Source: Hibiscus mutabilis (lineage: Eukaryota; Streptophyta; Magnoliopsida; Malvales; Malvaceae). From it: a stretch of 64,000 bases of DNA. Positions 12,089 through 24,200 of the stretch are shown piece after piece. Position numbers and translations under genes: made by a program. The stretch covers positions 38,423,834-38,487,833 of the forward strand of contig CM033745.1 in assembly GCA_019671005.1 (NCBI GenBank). The letters run 5' to 3'. The notes beneath the pieces are model-generated. The model was given only the letters and a program-made list of their open reading frames with translations, ran no database searches and was not told where the DNA came from. The number at the start of each line of letters is the position of its first letter. The stretch's first letter is position 1.

Positions 12089-13500
12089 ATTCATCCTCGA
12101 ATTTTCATTTCAGGCGAACAGATGAGGATATTATTTTTGCATAGTCTCTTCAGGTTCCCATGTTACCTTTTCAACGGGGTGACTTCGCCACAAAACTTTC
12201 ACTAAGGGCTCATTCTTGTTACGAAGCCGTTTAACTTCTCATGTAAGGATCTGAAGAGGCTCTTCCTCATATGTCATATTAGATTGAATCTCCACAGATT
12301 CCGGTTCAATAACATGGGAAGGATCTGACCGGTACTTGCATAGCATAGACACATGGAAGACATTGTGAATCCGACTTAACCCCTCAGAGAGAGCTAATCG
12401 GTAGGCAATAGGTCCAATCTTTTCAATCACCTCGAATGGACCAATGAAACGAGGACTTAGCTTTCCTTTCTTTTCGAAATGGAGAATCTCCTTCCACAGA
12501 GATACTTTGAGGAATGCCTTCTCACCAACCTTGTACTGAATATCTCTCTTACCCAGATCGGCATAGGACTTGTATCGGTTAAAGGTAGCTTTAAGCCGGT
12601 CACGAATAATGGTAGTCCTTTCTTCAGTTTCCCGAAGTAAGTCAGGACCTAGCATCTTGCCTTCATCGAGTTTAGTCTAACAAATAGGAGTCCTACACCT
12701 TCTTCCATTGAGACCTTCATTCGGAGCCATTTGAATTGAAGCCTGGTAATTGTTGTTGTAATTAGCTCGACCAAGGGTAGGGATTTCTCCCACATATTCC
12801 CAAAGTCAATGACACAGGCTCGGAGCATATCTTCCAGGATCTACAAGGAAGAATCATGATTTGTACAAACATTTATTCACATAACTTAGAGAAGGGTTTA
12901 GAGTTATCTGAATAACTCTTTTAGATTGGCCGTTAGTTTAAGGATGAAAAGCAGTGCTAAGATTCACTCACGTTCCCAAGGCCTCGTGTAAGGTCCTCTA
13001 AAACTGAGACGTAAATTATGGGTCACGATCGGAGATGATAGATATTAGAATTCCATGTAAATGAACAACTTCACGGATGTACAACTCTACGAGCTTAGGC
13101 AAGCTGAAATTCATTCTAACTGGAAGGAAGTGAGAAGACTTGGTGAATCTGTCCACAATGACCTAAATGACATCACTTTTCTTCGAAGTCAAAGGTAGAC
13201 CACTCACGAAGTTCATCGTGATACGCTCTCATTTCCATTGCGGAAGTTCAATGGGCTGCAGAAGACCCATAGGTACCTTGTGCTCATCTTTGACCCGTTG
13301 GCAAGTCAAACACCTAGCTACATAGTCCGTGATTTCATTCTTCATACCGGACCACCAATCGATCTCCTTTAGATCTTTGTGCATTTTGATAGCTCTATAG
13401 TGAATAGAGAAAGAGCTAAAATGAACTTCACTTACGATTTGGTTCCGAAGATCATCATCATCGGGAACACAAATGCAGTTGCAAAAACACAGTAACCCTA
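12089..13500 (-). pseudogene. C integrase and chromodomain
   Basis: From 13500: zinc-binding region (CVPDDDDL, then LTCQRVKDEHKVP), a degraded core at 12660-13230 with several stops, then a clean ORF 12655-12239 carrying KGKLSPRFIGPFEVIEKIGP, RIHNVFHVSML and SDPSHVIEPE. A stop at 12239 precedes the chromodomain remnant (PLVKVLWRSH). The core is also split by about 67 bp of unrelated sequence at 12843-12909, flanked by ATCT on both sides. The first His of the zinc site and parts of the DDE triad are altered. Confidence 0.82.
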
Positions 13501-14110
13501 CGAAATTCAAAGTGAAGTCAGGATCTGAGCTATCCTTGACCTGAGTAATAAGGGGTTGCCACTCCTCATTAATTTCTTGGAGTGTCTTAATTCTAGATAC
13601 AATGGTGGAGTGAACTCTCAGCTCAACTAACAATTTGCCATGCTTTCTGAGTCGGAAGTGAGCATTCAAGCATCTCAGAGAAGAAGTGGGCTTCCAGCTA
13701 AAAGCGCCAGCCACCACATTGGCTTTACAGAGATGGTAGTCAATGACTAAATCGTAATCTTTCAATAGCTCCATCTATCAGTGTTGACGAAGGTTTAACT
13801 CTTTCTGAGTTAAGAGATATTTCAAGCCTTTGTGATTAGTGTAGAGATAACACTTCTCACCATAAAGATATTGCAGCCAAAATCTTCAAAGCAAGCACAA
13901 CTGCGGCAAGTTCCAGATCATGAGTTGGGTAAATTAGCTCATGAGGCTTGAGTTGACGTGAGGCATAAGCTATGACTTTGCCTTCTTGCATCAGAACACA
14001 ACCTAATCCCAGGTGGGATGCATCACTGTACACGGTGAAATCTTTGCCCGACTTAGGTTGCACTAACACAGGGGCATGAGTAAGGACTTGCTTGAGTTGG
14101 TCGAAACTTC
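13501..14110 (-). pseudogene. C RNase H
   Basis: VYSDASHLGLGCVLMQEGKV (about 13990-14045) with the first catalytic Asp and THDLELAAVVLALK with the Glu are intact in an open stretch 14069-13857. A frameshift after ALKI breaks the reading, and the tail resumes at 13774 (LLKDYDLVIDYH). The Asp of the TDHKS motif is replaced by Asn (TNHKG-like), as in D and G. Confidence 0.82.
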
Positions 14111-14960
14111 TTTTCTAATTAACAGTCAATACAAAAAGGAGTATCATTGTGGAGAAGTTTCGTTAAGGGTGCTGCAAGCAATGAGAATCCCTTAACGAAT
14201 CTGCGATAGTAGCCTGCAAGGCCCAGAAAACTACGAACTTCTCCCATATTTTTCGGAGGAGTCCAATCAAGGATTGCTTGAATATTCTTTGGGTCTACCT
14301 GGATTCCTGTAAAAGAAATCACATGGCGATGAAAGGATACTTTAGATAACCAGAATTCACATTTATTGAACTTAGCATAGAGTTGTTCTTCCCGGAGGGT
14401 CTGAAGCACAATTTGGAGATGTTCTTCATAAGAAGCAGAGTTTTTAGAATATATCAGAACGTCATCGATAAAGACAACCACAAACTTATTGAAATAGGGT
14501 CAGAATACACAATTCATCGGGTCCATAAAGGCTGCAGGTGCATTCGTGAGCCCAAAAGGCATCACCAAAAATTCATAATGGCCATATCTGGTTCGAAAGG
14601 CAATATTTGGAACACCAGACTCTTTCACCAACACTTGGTAGTATCTGGACCAAAGATCTATCTTGGAGAAGACAGAAGCATCCTTCAACTGATCAAGGAG
14701 GTCATCAATCCTCAGAAGTGGGCACTTGTTCTTGATTGTCACTTTATTCAATTGACGATAATCAATGCATAGACACATCGATCTATTCTTCTTTTTGACG
14801 AACAAGACTAACGCTCCCGAGGGTGAGGAACTCGATCAGATGAATCCCTTATCTTGGAGGTCTTGAATTTGAGTTTCTAACTCCTTCAACTCCACCGGAG
14901 CCATTCTATACGGAGTAGTGAAGACCAGAGTAGTTCCAAGTTGTACTTCTATCTCGAACT
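14111..14960 (-). pseudogene. C reverse transcriptase
   Basis: An open stretch at 14805-14500 encodes VKKKNRSMCLCIDYRQLNK and AFRTRYGHYEFLVMPFGL. A stop after MNCVF separates it from 14481-14119, which holds the intact polymerase motif VVVFIDDVLIYSK and GEVRSFLGLAGYYRRFVKGF. The upstream SPWGA region is frameshifted near 14810. Among the RTs of the window this and the E copy keep the catalytic site best. Confidence 0.85.
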
Positions 14961-15551
14961 CAACTTCACGAGTGGGAGGGAGTCCCGAAAGTTCATAGGG
15001 AAACATATCAGAAGTTCTTTTACTACGGGTACGTCTTCAATTTTCAAATCTTTCTTTGACTCCATGACATACATAAAACTCTTTTTGGCTCGTGTTCGGA
15101 CTTCATCAAGGTTATGCTCTCTTTACCGAGTCCACGAAAATATAATTTCTTTGAATAGTCTACCCAGGCTTGATGTTCAGCTAACCATTCAAGGCCTAGG
15201 ATAAGGTCAAACTCATGGGAGGGAAAGACCATCAAATTGACTAGAAATGGGATCCCTTGGATCCTCAGAGGTCAAGCTTTACAGATTCACCGTATATCCA
15301 CACTATCTCCTAGTGGGTTAGAGACAACAATCTCAAAAGTGACTGGTTCAGGTTCTAGCGTATACTCTTTAATCAATGGCTCTCTAATAAAGGAATACAT
15401 AGAGCTTGGGTGTGGTTCTATTGCAACACGTCTATCGTTAGGTGCAAACATTCTTAAGTCTAATCAAACAAAAAAGGTTAGATCGTGTCAGTTGCAAGTC
15501 ACAGATAACATATACAAATAAACTCATAACTAGCATAAGTAGGCACAGACG
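14961..15551 (-). pseudogene. C protease remnant and deletion joint
   Basis: 15235-15044 encodes HEFDLILGLEWLAEHQAWVDY and the GLGKESITLM linker typical of the protease C-terminus. Further upstream only traces of the active-site region remain (YSFIRE-like), and the DSG motif is not readable. At about 15551 the sequence passes directly into LTR sequence, so gag and the primer site were removed by a deletion. Confidence 0.78.
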
Positions 15552-17327
15552 AATTAATCTTACTAATTATTAGCCTGTGAAATTTCATCACTAACGGAGG
15601 TCATTTACCTATCTGACTAGACAATACAATATTTGGTGACCATTTTGTAAACTGTTCAAAACTGTTTTGTTATTCGGATTAACCTATCAGGTGATTTCCA
15701 AACCTTACTGAATTTTACCAGTACACTTACAAATCATGTTCCTATTGGTACTTCAAATTTTTGGGGCATTCGGAGTCCATTTACCAAGTTTTCACCTTAG
15801 GATCATTTTAGGCACTTTTTAATCATTTTAACTTATCCAAATCTAAGAATACAACAAAATCATTTTACCAAGTCATCATATAAATTTAGAAAGGCTTATA
15901 CAAAACCAGTTGGACCATATGCCACTTCATTAGGAGTTTATAGCAAATGATAACATACATATATGGAAATGACGGGACTTGCAACCGTAATAACACGATC
16001 AAGGCTCGGAATTGATCAAGGTCATGAAAATGCATGAGACACACATGTTAGGCTTACATAGCCTAGTGAGGTAGTTATAATATTTATAATGAAATGCATG
16101 ATAATAAAATATACATGTAGTCATATTATACTATGCACAACTCATGCTTATTACACATATTCTCATGCTTTCGTATTCACATATTACATAGTCATATCAT
16201 AACCATAATGTCATAGCACAATTCATTGGCACATATCACATTCGGTACCATTGGATACACGGATTCCCTTGTACACCAACAAATATAACGGAGAATGGGC
16301 TGTAGCCCTTGAGCCGTAGCTCCGGAGATATATCCCTTACACAGTCCATCCTTATTTCCCCTACATATAGGTCGTAGCCCTGGACCGTAGTCCTCCCTTA
16401 CTTAACCGAGCTCAATAATCCTATGGCATGCCAATTGATCCAATGTCCATAATTACACAAATTCACATAGTCCATATTTTTTCCATGTCATATCATATCA
16501 AAATGAGCCTTAGCTCCATATCATGTAACATTTCATATTAATTTCATATATCACATACGTGTAGCATATCATAGTCATATTTGCATATATCAAAGCAATG
16601 CAAGGTACTTACCGGATTTGCCAATCGAATTCAACATAGTTGCTCTACGTGAGCCCTTAAACAAATAAAAACAAAATCACAAAATAATGCAACGGAGTGG
16701 CACCGAGCCTATCCCTTGACACAACTACACTCACCTCGACAACCTGATGTTTTTAAGACTTTCGAATAACGACGCCTCTATTCTTGGCTTTCGGAAGAGA
16801 TAACGATTGTTCTGTATCAACCCCTTGAGCCAATCAATAGCAGGGACTCGAATTTATCGAACCGGAAAACTCAAGCTTACCAACCTATCTCTGGATCGAA
16901 TTGTTTGTTTCTTCCTTATTTTTTCCTTTTGCGCACGTCCCCTCCCATATTTATAATCAAACGACCGGTCTCCTAAATTGCTTCTCCATATTCCACGAAT
17001 GTGGCAATTTAAGGGGCATGGCCCTTTTTCCTTGAGCCACGTGGAGGCCACCTCCACCTTGCCTCCCTCCTTTGTGCCGAATCATCCCTTATGTGGGGTG
17101 ATTCATGGCTATTCCTTCAGTTTGAAGGAATTGGCCTTGGGTCCCCCCACTCACACCACATTCTTTTTTTACTGATAAATATAATAATAATAATAAACTA
17201 ATACGGTTAGCTCGAATAACCTTTACTGCTTCAAATTAGGTAAAAGATCGAACTAATTATTTAACCGGTACAAAATATTTGATTACCAAAACTTAACCCC
17301 GACTAGACCGATTTTCAGGGTGTGACA
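15552..17327 (-). repeat. C 5' LTR, lacking its last 240 bp or so
   Basis: Aligns with 10447-12070, including AATTATTAGCCTGTGAAATT, the GGACCGTAGTCC / GAGCTC / GGCATGCC block (16381-16435) and the TGTGACA end. The part corresponding to 10198-10446 is absent, deleted together with gag. It keeps 16144-16306, which is missing from the partner. Confidence 0.87.
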
Positions 17328-17454
17328 ACTCTCATGTCAAATTATAATTTGATTTGATCACCCAAACTCATTTAATTGCATTTACAACATTTAGGGACAT
17401 AAACATAAGGAAACAGAACATTAGAAGATTCTAAATAACCAATTTACTTCACAC

Positions 17455-17612
17455 CGTATCGGTATCAAGACCATACCGATATAGCCCTATGTACCGATAT
17501 GCCTAACCATTTTTCTCTAAAGCCGTATTGATACGGGTCTATCTATACCGATACGCTAAGCCTGATTTGGCCTACTCGTACTGGTACGGTACCCCGCGTA
17601 CCGATACGCCTG
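17455..17612. repeat. Cluster of RTAYCGRTAY near-palindromes (B 3' LTR)
   Basis: About seven copies in 160 bp: GTATCGGTAT, ATACCGATAT, GTACCGATAT, GTATTGATAC, ATACCGATAC, GTACTGGTAC and GTACCGATAC. Each is close to a perfect inverted repeat and many are followed by GCC or GCT. The same motif clusters in the other B LTR and in both G LTRs. Confidence 0.8.
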
Positions 17613-18368
17613 GGCCTGCAATATCTCAAATTGCTGTTTAAACACACCATAAAGATAGCCAAACCATTCTAACATGCTTCCTAGGCAACCACAACATATT
17701 CAAGGATCAAACCACTGTCAAAAGCATCAGCAACATCATCAAGCATGTTCACATTCTAAAAAGGAAAGCTATAGGCATGCACCCTATTTCCAAACCAAGT
17801 TAAACATAAAAAACCATATCAAAGTTCAAACCAACTTTAAAGGCCATTTACACAACCATTTAGGCACTAGAAACTTGTGCCAAGACCAGGGAGTTAACAG
17901 CATACACTTCCAAATCATTAAGGTGTCCACCTATTGCCAAACTTATTACTATTGGAGGGATAAAATCATACGTGAGCTTTAGCTACTCTTGAACCTCTTC
18001 ACTTTCTTTCTTGCAGCCCGAGCAATCTACTTTTCTACATTGTTAAGAAAAGAGAGCGTAAGTAATATGCTTAGTGTGGGATGCTCCAAACAAACCATTA
18101 ACAATGCCTTTGAAAACCTTTTTCCTCAATAAACCATTTCTCATCATGCTCAACATAGGCTCATGCTTTAAAACTCACTAAAGCAAATCATTTAGCTTTT
18201 AACACATGTATCATCAAGGTTCATGCATTAAACTAATGCAAATCTCAAGCTAGCTTTTCAAATCATGAACATTTGCTACCATGTTCAAAAATAGAATCTA
18301 ATGTATAAAGATCATTATACAAAAACCATTTAAATCAAAGATACATGTAATCTTTTACATTGGCACTC

Positions 18369-18620
18369 AAGTGACCCAGGATGGCTACGTCCCGATCAAG
18401 CACATAGGAGGGCTACGACCCAAACAACACGTGGGAGGGATACGTCCCAACACATCGGATGTGCGGATACATCTCATAGTGTGGCTGCACACCATAAGAA
18501 TGGCGGAACACATGGTGTTCTTCGTACCAAGGTTTATAAGCTGTTGCTTCGCACCTTAAATGCCCATAAGCTGTTGCTTCGAACCTTACGACAACTCACG
18601 TGATGTTGATGCGCATCATG
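18369..18620. repeat. Boxed repeats and stem-loops (B 3' LTR)
   Basis: Three GGCTACGTCCC-like boxes (18383, 18410, 18438) are followed by paired-arm motifs: two AAGCTGTTGCTTCG copies (18538 and 18567) and GATG..GCGCATC. The other LTR has the same array at 38628-38880, where the arms pair better (GGTGTTGCTTCGCACC type). Confidence 0.65.
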
Positions 18621-20343
18621 GAGGTGGCTCATGCACGCACAATTTTTCTACATATTATAGTGCACTCTCATCCTTTTGGTCGACCAATTATATCTGATCA
18701 ATAAAGGCTCCGTCACTTGCCAATATACACTTTAAAACCATGTTAACCTACTATTTTTCAATGCATCAACATACACTATAGCATATTCTATTTTAAAGCA
18801 TAATCAATGCATAGCATTTTTCTCATCAAGATGTAACCTCTTGAAAACCATAAATCAATCTCATGAGATAACATGAATCATTTCTTAATTTATAAAAACA
18901 TGCATAATAGTAGGTCCCAAATTCTATCTTCAAACATGAGCATGATTTATCAAAACAATGAAAAAAGCCAAGAACCAAGAGCGAATTCAATCATACTTAC
19001 TTCCGAATTTAAACCAATGTTTCAAACTTAATTTAAACTCCCCAAAATCACTTTCAAACCTCTTTGAAAAGCTTTAAAACCAGTGGCACTCACCAACTAC
19101 ACCTTGTTTGCCTTGCCATGACGAAATCAAGCTTCCGGATAAACTGCACCTACTTTCGAAGCTATCGAAACATCATCCCCTACTTCTAACCAAAGAAAAA
19201 TAGAGGATTAATGCATTTCTTTGTATCAAAATCCCAGGCAACACACTACAACAACCAAACTTCTGCTTAACAAAAACAACCAAAATCATCGGCGAAACTT
19301 TACTAACTATTCTCCAGCTATTACCCAGTGAGATTAACACTAAAACAACATCAATTTACATCCAAAAACATCTCTTCAACACCAAAGAACTACCAACAAC
19401 CAATTAACCCCATAAACAAGCCATAAACCCAAAGATATCAACATCAAAACCTAGCAATTCACCTAGTTACGAGATTATATTGTTAAAATCACTTAAATCA
19501 ACATATCAACACATCATAATTATAGTATTAACTCATCATAAACCAAGCAAATTAGATATGAAACAAAGATCCATCAATTACAACAATTAAACCTCAATTA
19601 AATCATCTTTCCGTAATTGTACCATCAAAACCCATTAGAAAACATTCATAAAAGATCAATAACTTGGGAATTTCAATAAAGAACCTTTCATTAGAGGAGG
19701 ATAACGAAAACTTACCTCTAATGATGCTTTTTCCCCCAATTGCAATGATTTTTCATGAGAAAACAAAGATAAAATTATAAGGCTTTAAAAGGAAATCAAT
19801 AAGAAATCTTTTGATGTTGAAAGATGAACTAAATCAAAGGTTTAGCTTAAATCTTTGAAGAAAATATGATGTTTGGCTGGAGAGAAATTGAGAGGAAAAT
19901 AGTTGAGAGAAAAGTTAGTTACGTGAAATATGTTTTAAGAAATAATGACCAATTAATTCTCTCCAACTTGTTTTGTTTATTAAACTAATTTAAAAATAGT
20001 CAATTAATGGGAAAAACTCTAAATGGGACTCTTGGTCAAAGCTCCCTAACGATTTTAAGTCATGATCTTCTACAAATTAGTCACTAAAAATAGTTTTGCA
20101 CATTTTACATTTTGGTCACTAGTTCCAAAATGTCAAACCTCCAAATTACATTTTCTAAAATTGATTCCACCAAAATCACATATATATTAAATAAGGATTT
20201 TAAAACATTTTCCTATAATTTATTTCATTCAAAAACCATTTAAACCGCATTATTCCTGAAACTAGTCTGAATTGTCGAAATGGTTCAAACGGACCACCTA
20301 GCCTAACCCGGCTAACTCCTAGGCCCAAAATCGGGGCGTTAAA

Positions 20344-20362
20344 ACTCTCCCCCACTTAAGAA
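20344..20362 (-). promoter_or_regulatory. B polypurine tract
   Basis: On the minus strand, cttaagtgggggagagt precedes the 3' LTR start. Confidence 0.75.
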
Positions 20363-20584
20363 ATTTGGTCCTTGAAATTTTACCTGATGGGAATGATAAG
20401 GAAACTGCTTCTTCTTGTCATCCTTTCTTTCCCACGTAGCTTCCTCGACACCTCGGTGTCTCCACAACACTTTAACCGCCTCAATGGCCTTCCCACGAAG
20501 CACTTTACTGTCCATATCCAATATTTTGACCGGTTCCTCATCATAGGTCAAATCTAGATTCAACTCAACTTCCTCAATAGGCAT
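20363..20584 (-). pseudogene. B chromodomain and polyprotein C-terminus
   Basis: Open from 20584 toward 20339: EEVELNLDLTYDEEPVKIL linker, then EAVKVLWRHRGVEEATWE (about 20420-20475), a well-preserved integrase-linked chromodomain, and a C-terminus overlapping the purine tract. The upstream integrase continues at 32667 on the far side of element E, which inserted between the two with GGCAT duplication (20580-20584 and 32662-32666). The Met at the start of the open frame lies in the duplicated target and is not a real start. Confidence 0.88.
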
Positions 20585-23500
20585 TGTAACACCCCCTACC
20601 CCGGGTTAGTAGCAAACCGGCTCGGGAGCGTTACTTAAGCAAGGACAAGGTAATACAAGCAAGCAAGAAACAAGGCAAGGATTGATAAACTCATCTCTAT
20701 TAGATGAGTTACTTAACTAACAAGCAACCAAGTATACTTACTTAACAAACAAACAAAGTCACATTTTGATTTTCATGTCATTATAGGCATTCAAATAGAT
20801 CATTAAGTTGTTTCCTTTCATGCTTACATTATAGGTTACTACTTTCATGATTCACTTAACTTCCTTCTATACCATAATCATTCGAATGACCCTAGTATGC
20901 AACATGCTTTCATTTCATTTAACATCTCATACCTAAACTTACTAAGCATGATTATTTAAACATTCAATGGCATGTAACTAGTTCCCAATCAACTAAACCA
21001 TTCAGTAATCATCATACTAATACAAAACAACACCTACATCATGGTATGTACACACAAGTAACCATAGAGTTCTCAAGGAAATCGAATGTTTCAATGTAAA
21101 CTAGATCAAACACTTGATCATACCATTTGTATCATCATATACGCAACAAACATAATTCTATTACATGTAATTTAAGTTCATTACAACTTGTTTCACATTT
21201 GTTAATCAATAGCATAACATAGTAGGCCCATTCAAGAACAAGAACATATATAGATATACAAGTTTCACGAATTCCAAAATGCATGATCAAGCTAAACTCT
21301 ATACAATCTAGTGCCACCAATCTAGGAGATATACAAAACAAGTATGAAAGCATACTTTTAATTTTGCTTGTGTGTCTTGCTTCTAGCTCAAGAAATCAGG
21401 CTTCAAGATCAAGCAACACTTGAATCATTTATCATGTAGGTTGGGAAGAATGAAACAAGAGTAATAAGTACAAGAATGTACTTAGTGAGGTAGTAACTAG
21501 TTCTAACCATTTGTTATATCAAGTTATGTGTCAATTGAACAAGAATGATCCTAGCTAAGGATTTCAAGCATTAGAGTGATCCTAGCTAAGGATTATAGCA
21601 TTTGGATAGTATAGGATACAAGAAACATGGAATCATACTTCATGCTTTCATGTCAAGAATCAAGCAAACCATGCTTACATAACTAGAAATCAAGTAAGTC
21701 ATGCTTACATGACAAGGAACATACAATTCATGGCTTTCATGTCAAGTAACATACAATTCAAGGCTTTCATGTCAAGTAAAATTCATTATATATCTTTCAA
21801 GACAAGTAACATGTATTATAGGATTGTTATTTCATTTGTTATCATTTAAACAACCCCCTTGGTACCTAGTTTGTATAGGTAATCGAGTCTCCAACCAACT
21901 ATCGCCACAAGATACATCGTAGTGCTGGTCAACCCTCTTACTATCACCAAAGACCACATACGTACCCTCCGTCTGTTTCCAAATAGGGGCCTTAGCCCTG
22001 GACCGTAGTCCACCCTGACACAATGAGCTCTAGACTCTAAGGCATGCCCTTCTACCTAGTCTAACTAGATACCAAGGTTGTTTGATTTAAGCCATTTATA
22101 TAATTATTTCAAGTTCAAGATCATATCAAGCTAGTTTATTTCATACTAGGCCTTTAGGCCAATTGAGCCATAGCTCACATATCATGTAATTCTCATGTGT
22201 TATTTTTATCAAGTTGAGATAACATTTCAAGCAAGTTCTTTAAACATTCGACCACATGCCACATGTCACATACAAGCACCAATGTTCCTACTTAAACATG
22301 CTTAGTAATCGAATCAAACATGTATTCAAGGTTGGGATCAAGTTTCATGTTTTACTTTAATCATTCTTCCTTTATAGATCAAGATCATATCAAGTTCATT
22401 CAAACATTACAAGAATATAAACATGCTTGCATTGGTTAGGACCTAGTCCTAATCTTAGGAATAACTACACTCACAATACTCCAAGCTTAGCTAGTATTAG
22501 ATCCACAATCCTTTGTTCTTGGCTCTAGGATGTTCCACTTTTTCATCATCTACCAAGTTCACTCCTAGTTCTAACACATTACACAAGCAAATACATATCA
22601 AAACAAGTTTACATAATCATTCAATCAAGGTAATGTTACAAGTACACAACAGATACAAATCTGGCAGCATGTTCATATACATTCTTTACTACACCTAACT
22701 ACAATTATCTATAATTTACTTCATGAAAACAGGGAAGAAATCAATGTCTTGAAACTGTTTACAAAATAGTTTACAAACTGCCACAAAATAGTGTACAATT
22801 ACCTAAACTGTTGTTACTAGGCAGCATGTACTCTGTTCACTTAAACATGCATAACTTTCATTTCGTACGTTGGAATTTCAATTGGTTTACACCATTGGAA
22901 AGATAAATTAATTGTGTTTCTAACCATATAGGCCTTGCCTTTTAGTTCTTTGCCAACTAATACAGTTTTTAGCTTAAAGACAGGGCAACTTACAACACTG
23001 GACAATTTGTACTGCCCCTAGTGTTTCTTCTCTACATTTCATTCTACAATCCAGAATTCAGTTATGTTTTCTCCTAATTAATTCAGACATGTCTAGGCAT
23101 TGTACATAAAATTTTCAGCCTCAAATTCCTTTTATACAATTTATGGTGATTTTTCAAAGTTATTGCCCAGAACTGAGTATTTTGGGCAGATTACACTAGG
23201 TTGAGTTTCTAGCTTCATAACTCATCTAAACAAGGTTCCAACATGGCAATTCAACTTATTTTCATGTTCTTACATGTCTAGGTCAGTATAATTCACCTAG
23301 CAATGTGCTTAAAACAGGGCATTATCATGTTAACTTCAATTTGGTCTATTTGATCAACATTATACTTCTAATTCACCATTTGAGCAGTCCATTACCTAGT
23401 TTTAACTAATCCAATTAGGTGCATTCATTTTCCAGAAAGTTATCTACTCTATTCAATCTTCAATTCATCTAACAACATGATCAAAAGAATGCTTTACATT

Positions 23501-24178
23501 CAATTAGCATGCTTCAACATTTTCACTAGTAAAACAGTCCTTAATCAAACTGTTTTCAACCATATACATTGTCTTCATCAAATTGGCTACTAGCATTCAC
23601 AATTTCAAGTACTACTAGAAGTTAACATGATCCTAACATGCATAATAATCATCCTAATCAATCTAGGCAACAAGAACATCAAAATCTCAAGATTCAAATA
23701 TTCCATAACATGTAGGAGTCAAGCATTATACCTTCTCCAAGCTAATTTGACCAAGGCTAAACCAAAAAGCATGAATTGAAGGTGATCTTATGAAGCTTTT
23801 TCTCTCCCCATTCTCTCTCAATCAATCGGCCATGGAAGATAACTTTGGGAGGAAGATGATGAATTTTTTTTCATTATTCCCCTCCTAGCCGTGAGTCACC
23901 ATTCCTTAAGGCACATGTTCTCATCAAATGAGAACATGTGTTAAGGCCTTAAGTTTTAATTCCATTTGCATGCAAACTCTATAGTTTTGCATGATCATAA
24001 TTTCATCCTTCCATTTATGACTTCTAGATTTAATTTCAATTCAATTTGGTTCTAATTTCACTTATTTGATCTTAAGGATGGATAATGTTCTTTCTTCTTT
24101 AATTTGATTAGCTCATAATTCAATTAGCCTATAGTTTAGATTGTGGTAACTTTCCTAGGCCAATTTTAGGGTGTTACA
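20585..24178 (-). repeat. E 3' LTR (3.59 kb)
   Basis: Starts TGTAACACCCC and ends GGGTGTTACA. Near-identical partner at 29090-32661. Contains the block GGACCGTAGTCC / GAGCTC / GGCATGCC at about 21999-22050 and ATCGCCA repeats just before it. No coding is visible. Confidence 0.93.
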
Positions 24179-24200
24179 ATTCTCCTCCCCTTAAAATAAA
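24179..24200 (-). promoter_or_regulatory. E polypurine tract
   Basis: Minus-strand aaggggaggagaat directly before the 3' LTR start. Confidence 0.78.

Larger units (their letters stand above)
10198..17327 (-). mobile_element. Element C: youngest chromovirus, gag deleted
   Basis: Minus-strand element inserted in the 3' LTR of B. It begins TGTAACACCCC (10198) and ends TGTGACA (17327). Flanks are GCTCA and ACTCT, a target duplication with two mismatches; the uninterrupted site is seen in the other B LTR near 35405-35420. One LTR is full (10198-12070); the other lacks its last 240 bp or so because a deletion joins it to the protease, removing U5, primer site and gag. LTRs differ by only about 3% in a sampled 220 bp. 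Confidence 0.88.
17328..20343 (-). repeat. B 3' LTR, main part
   Basis: Continues the B LTR after C. Flank ACTCT (17328-17332) is followed by sequence matching the reverse of 34531-35400, and from about 18189 sequence matching 38442-40565. It includes a TAYCGRTA cluster (17455-17612) and a stem-loop and boxed-repeat region (18369-18620). It ends CGGGGCGTTAAA where the partner has CGGGGCATTACA, so its TG terminus has mutated. Confidence 0.88.

Noticed and set aside
14383..14772. 129-codon plus-strand ORF in element C
   Set aside because: Opposite strand of the RT catalytic region, no recognisable motif.
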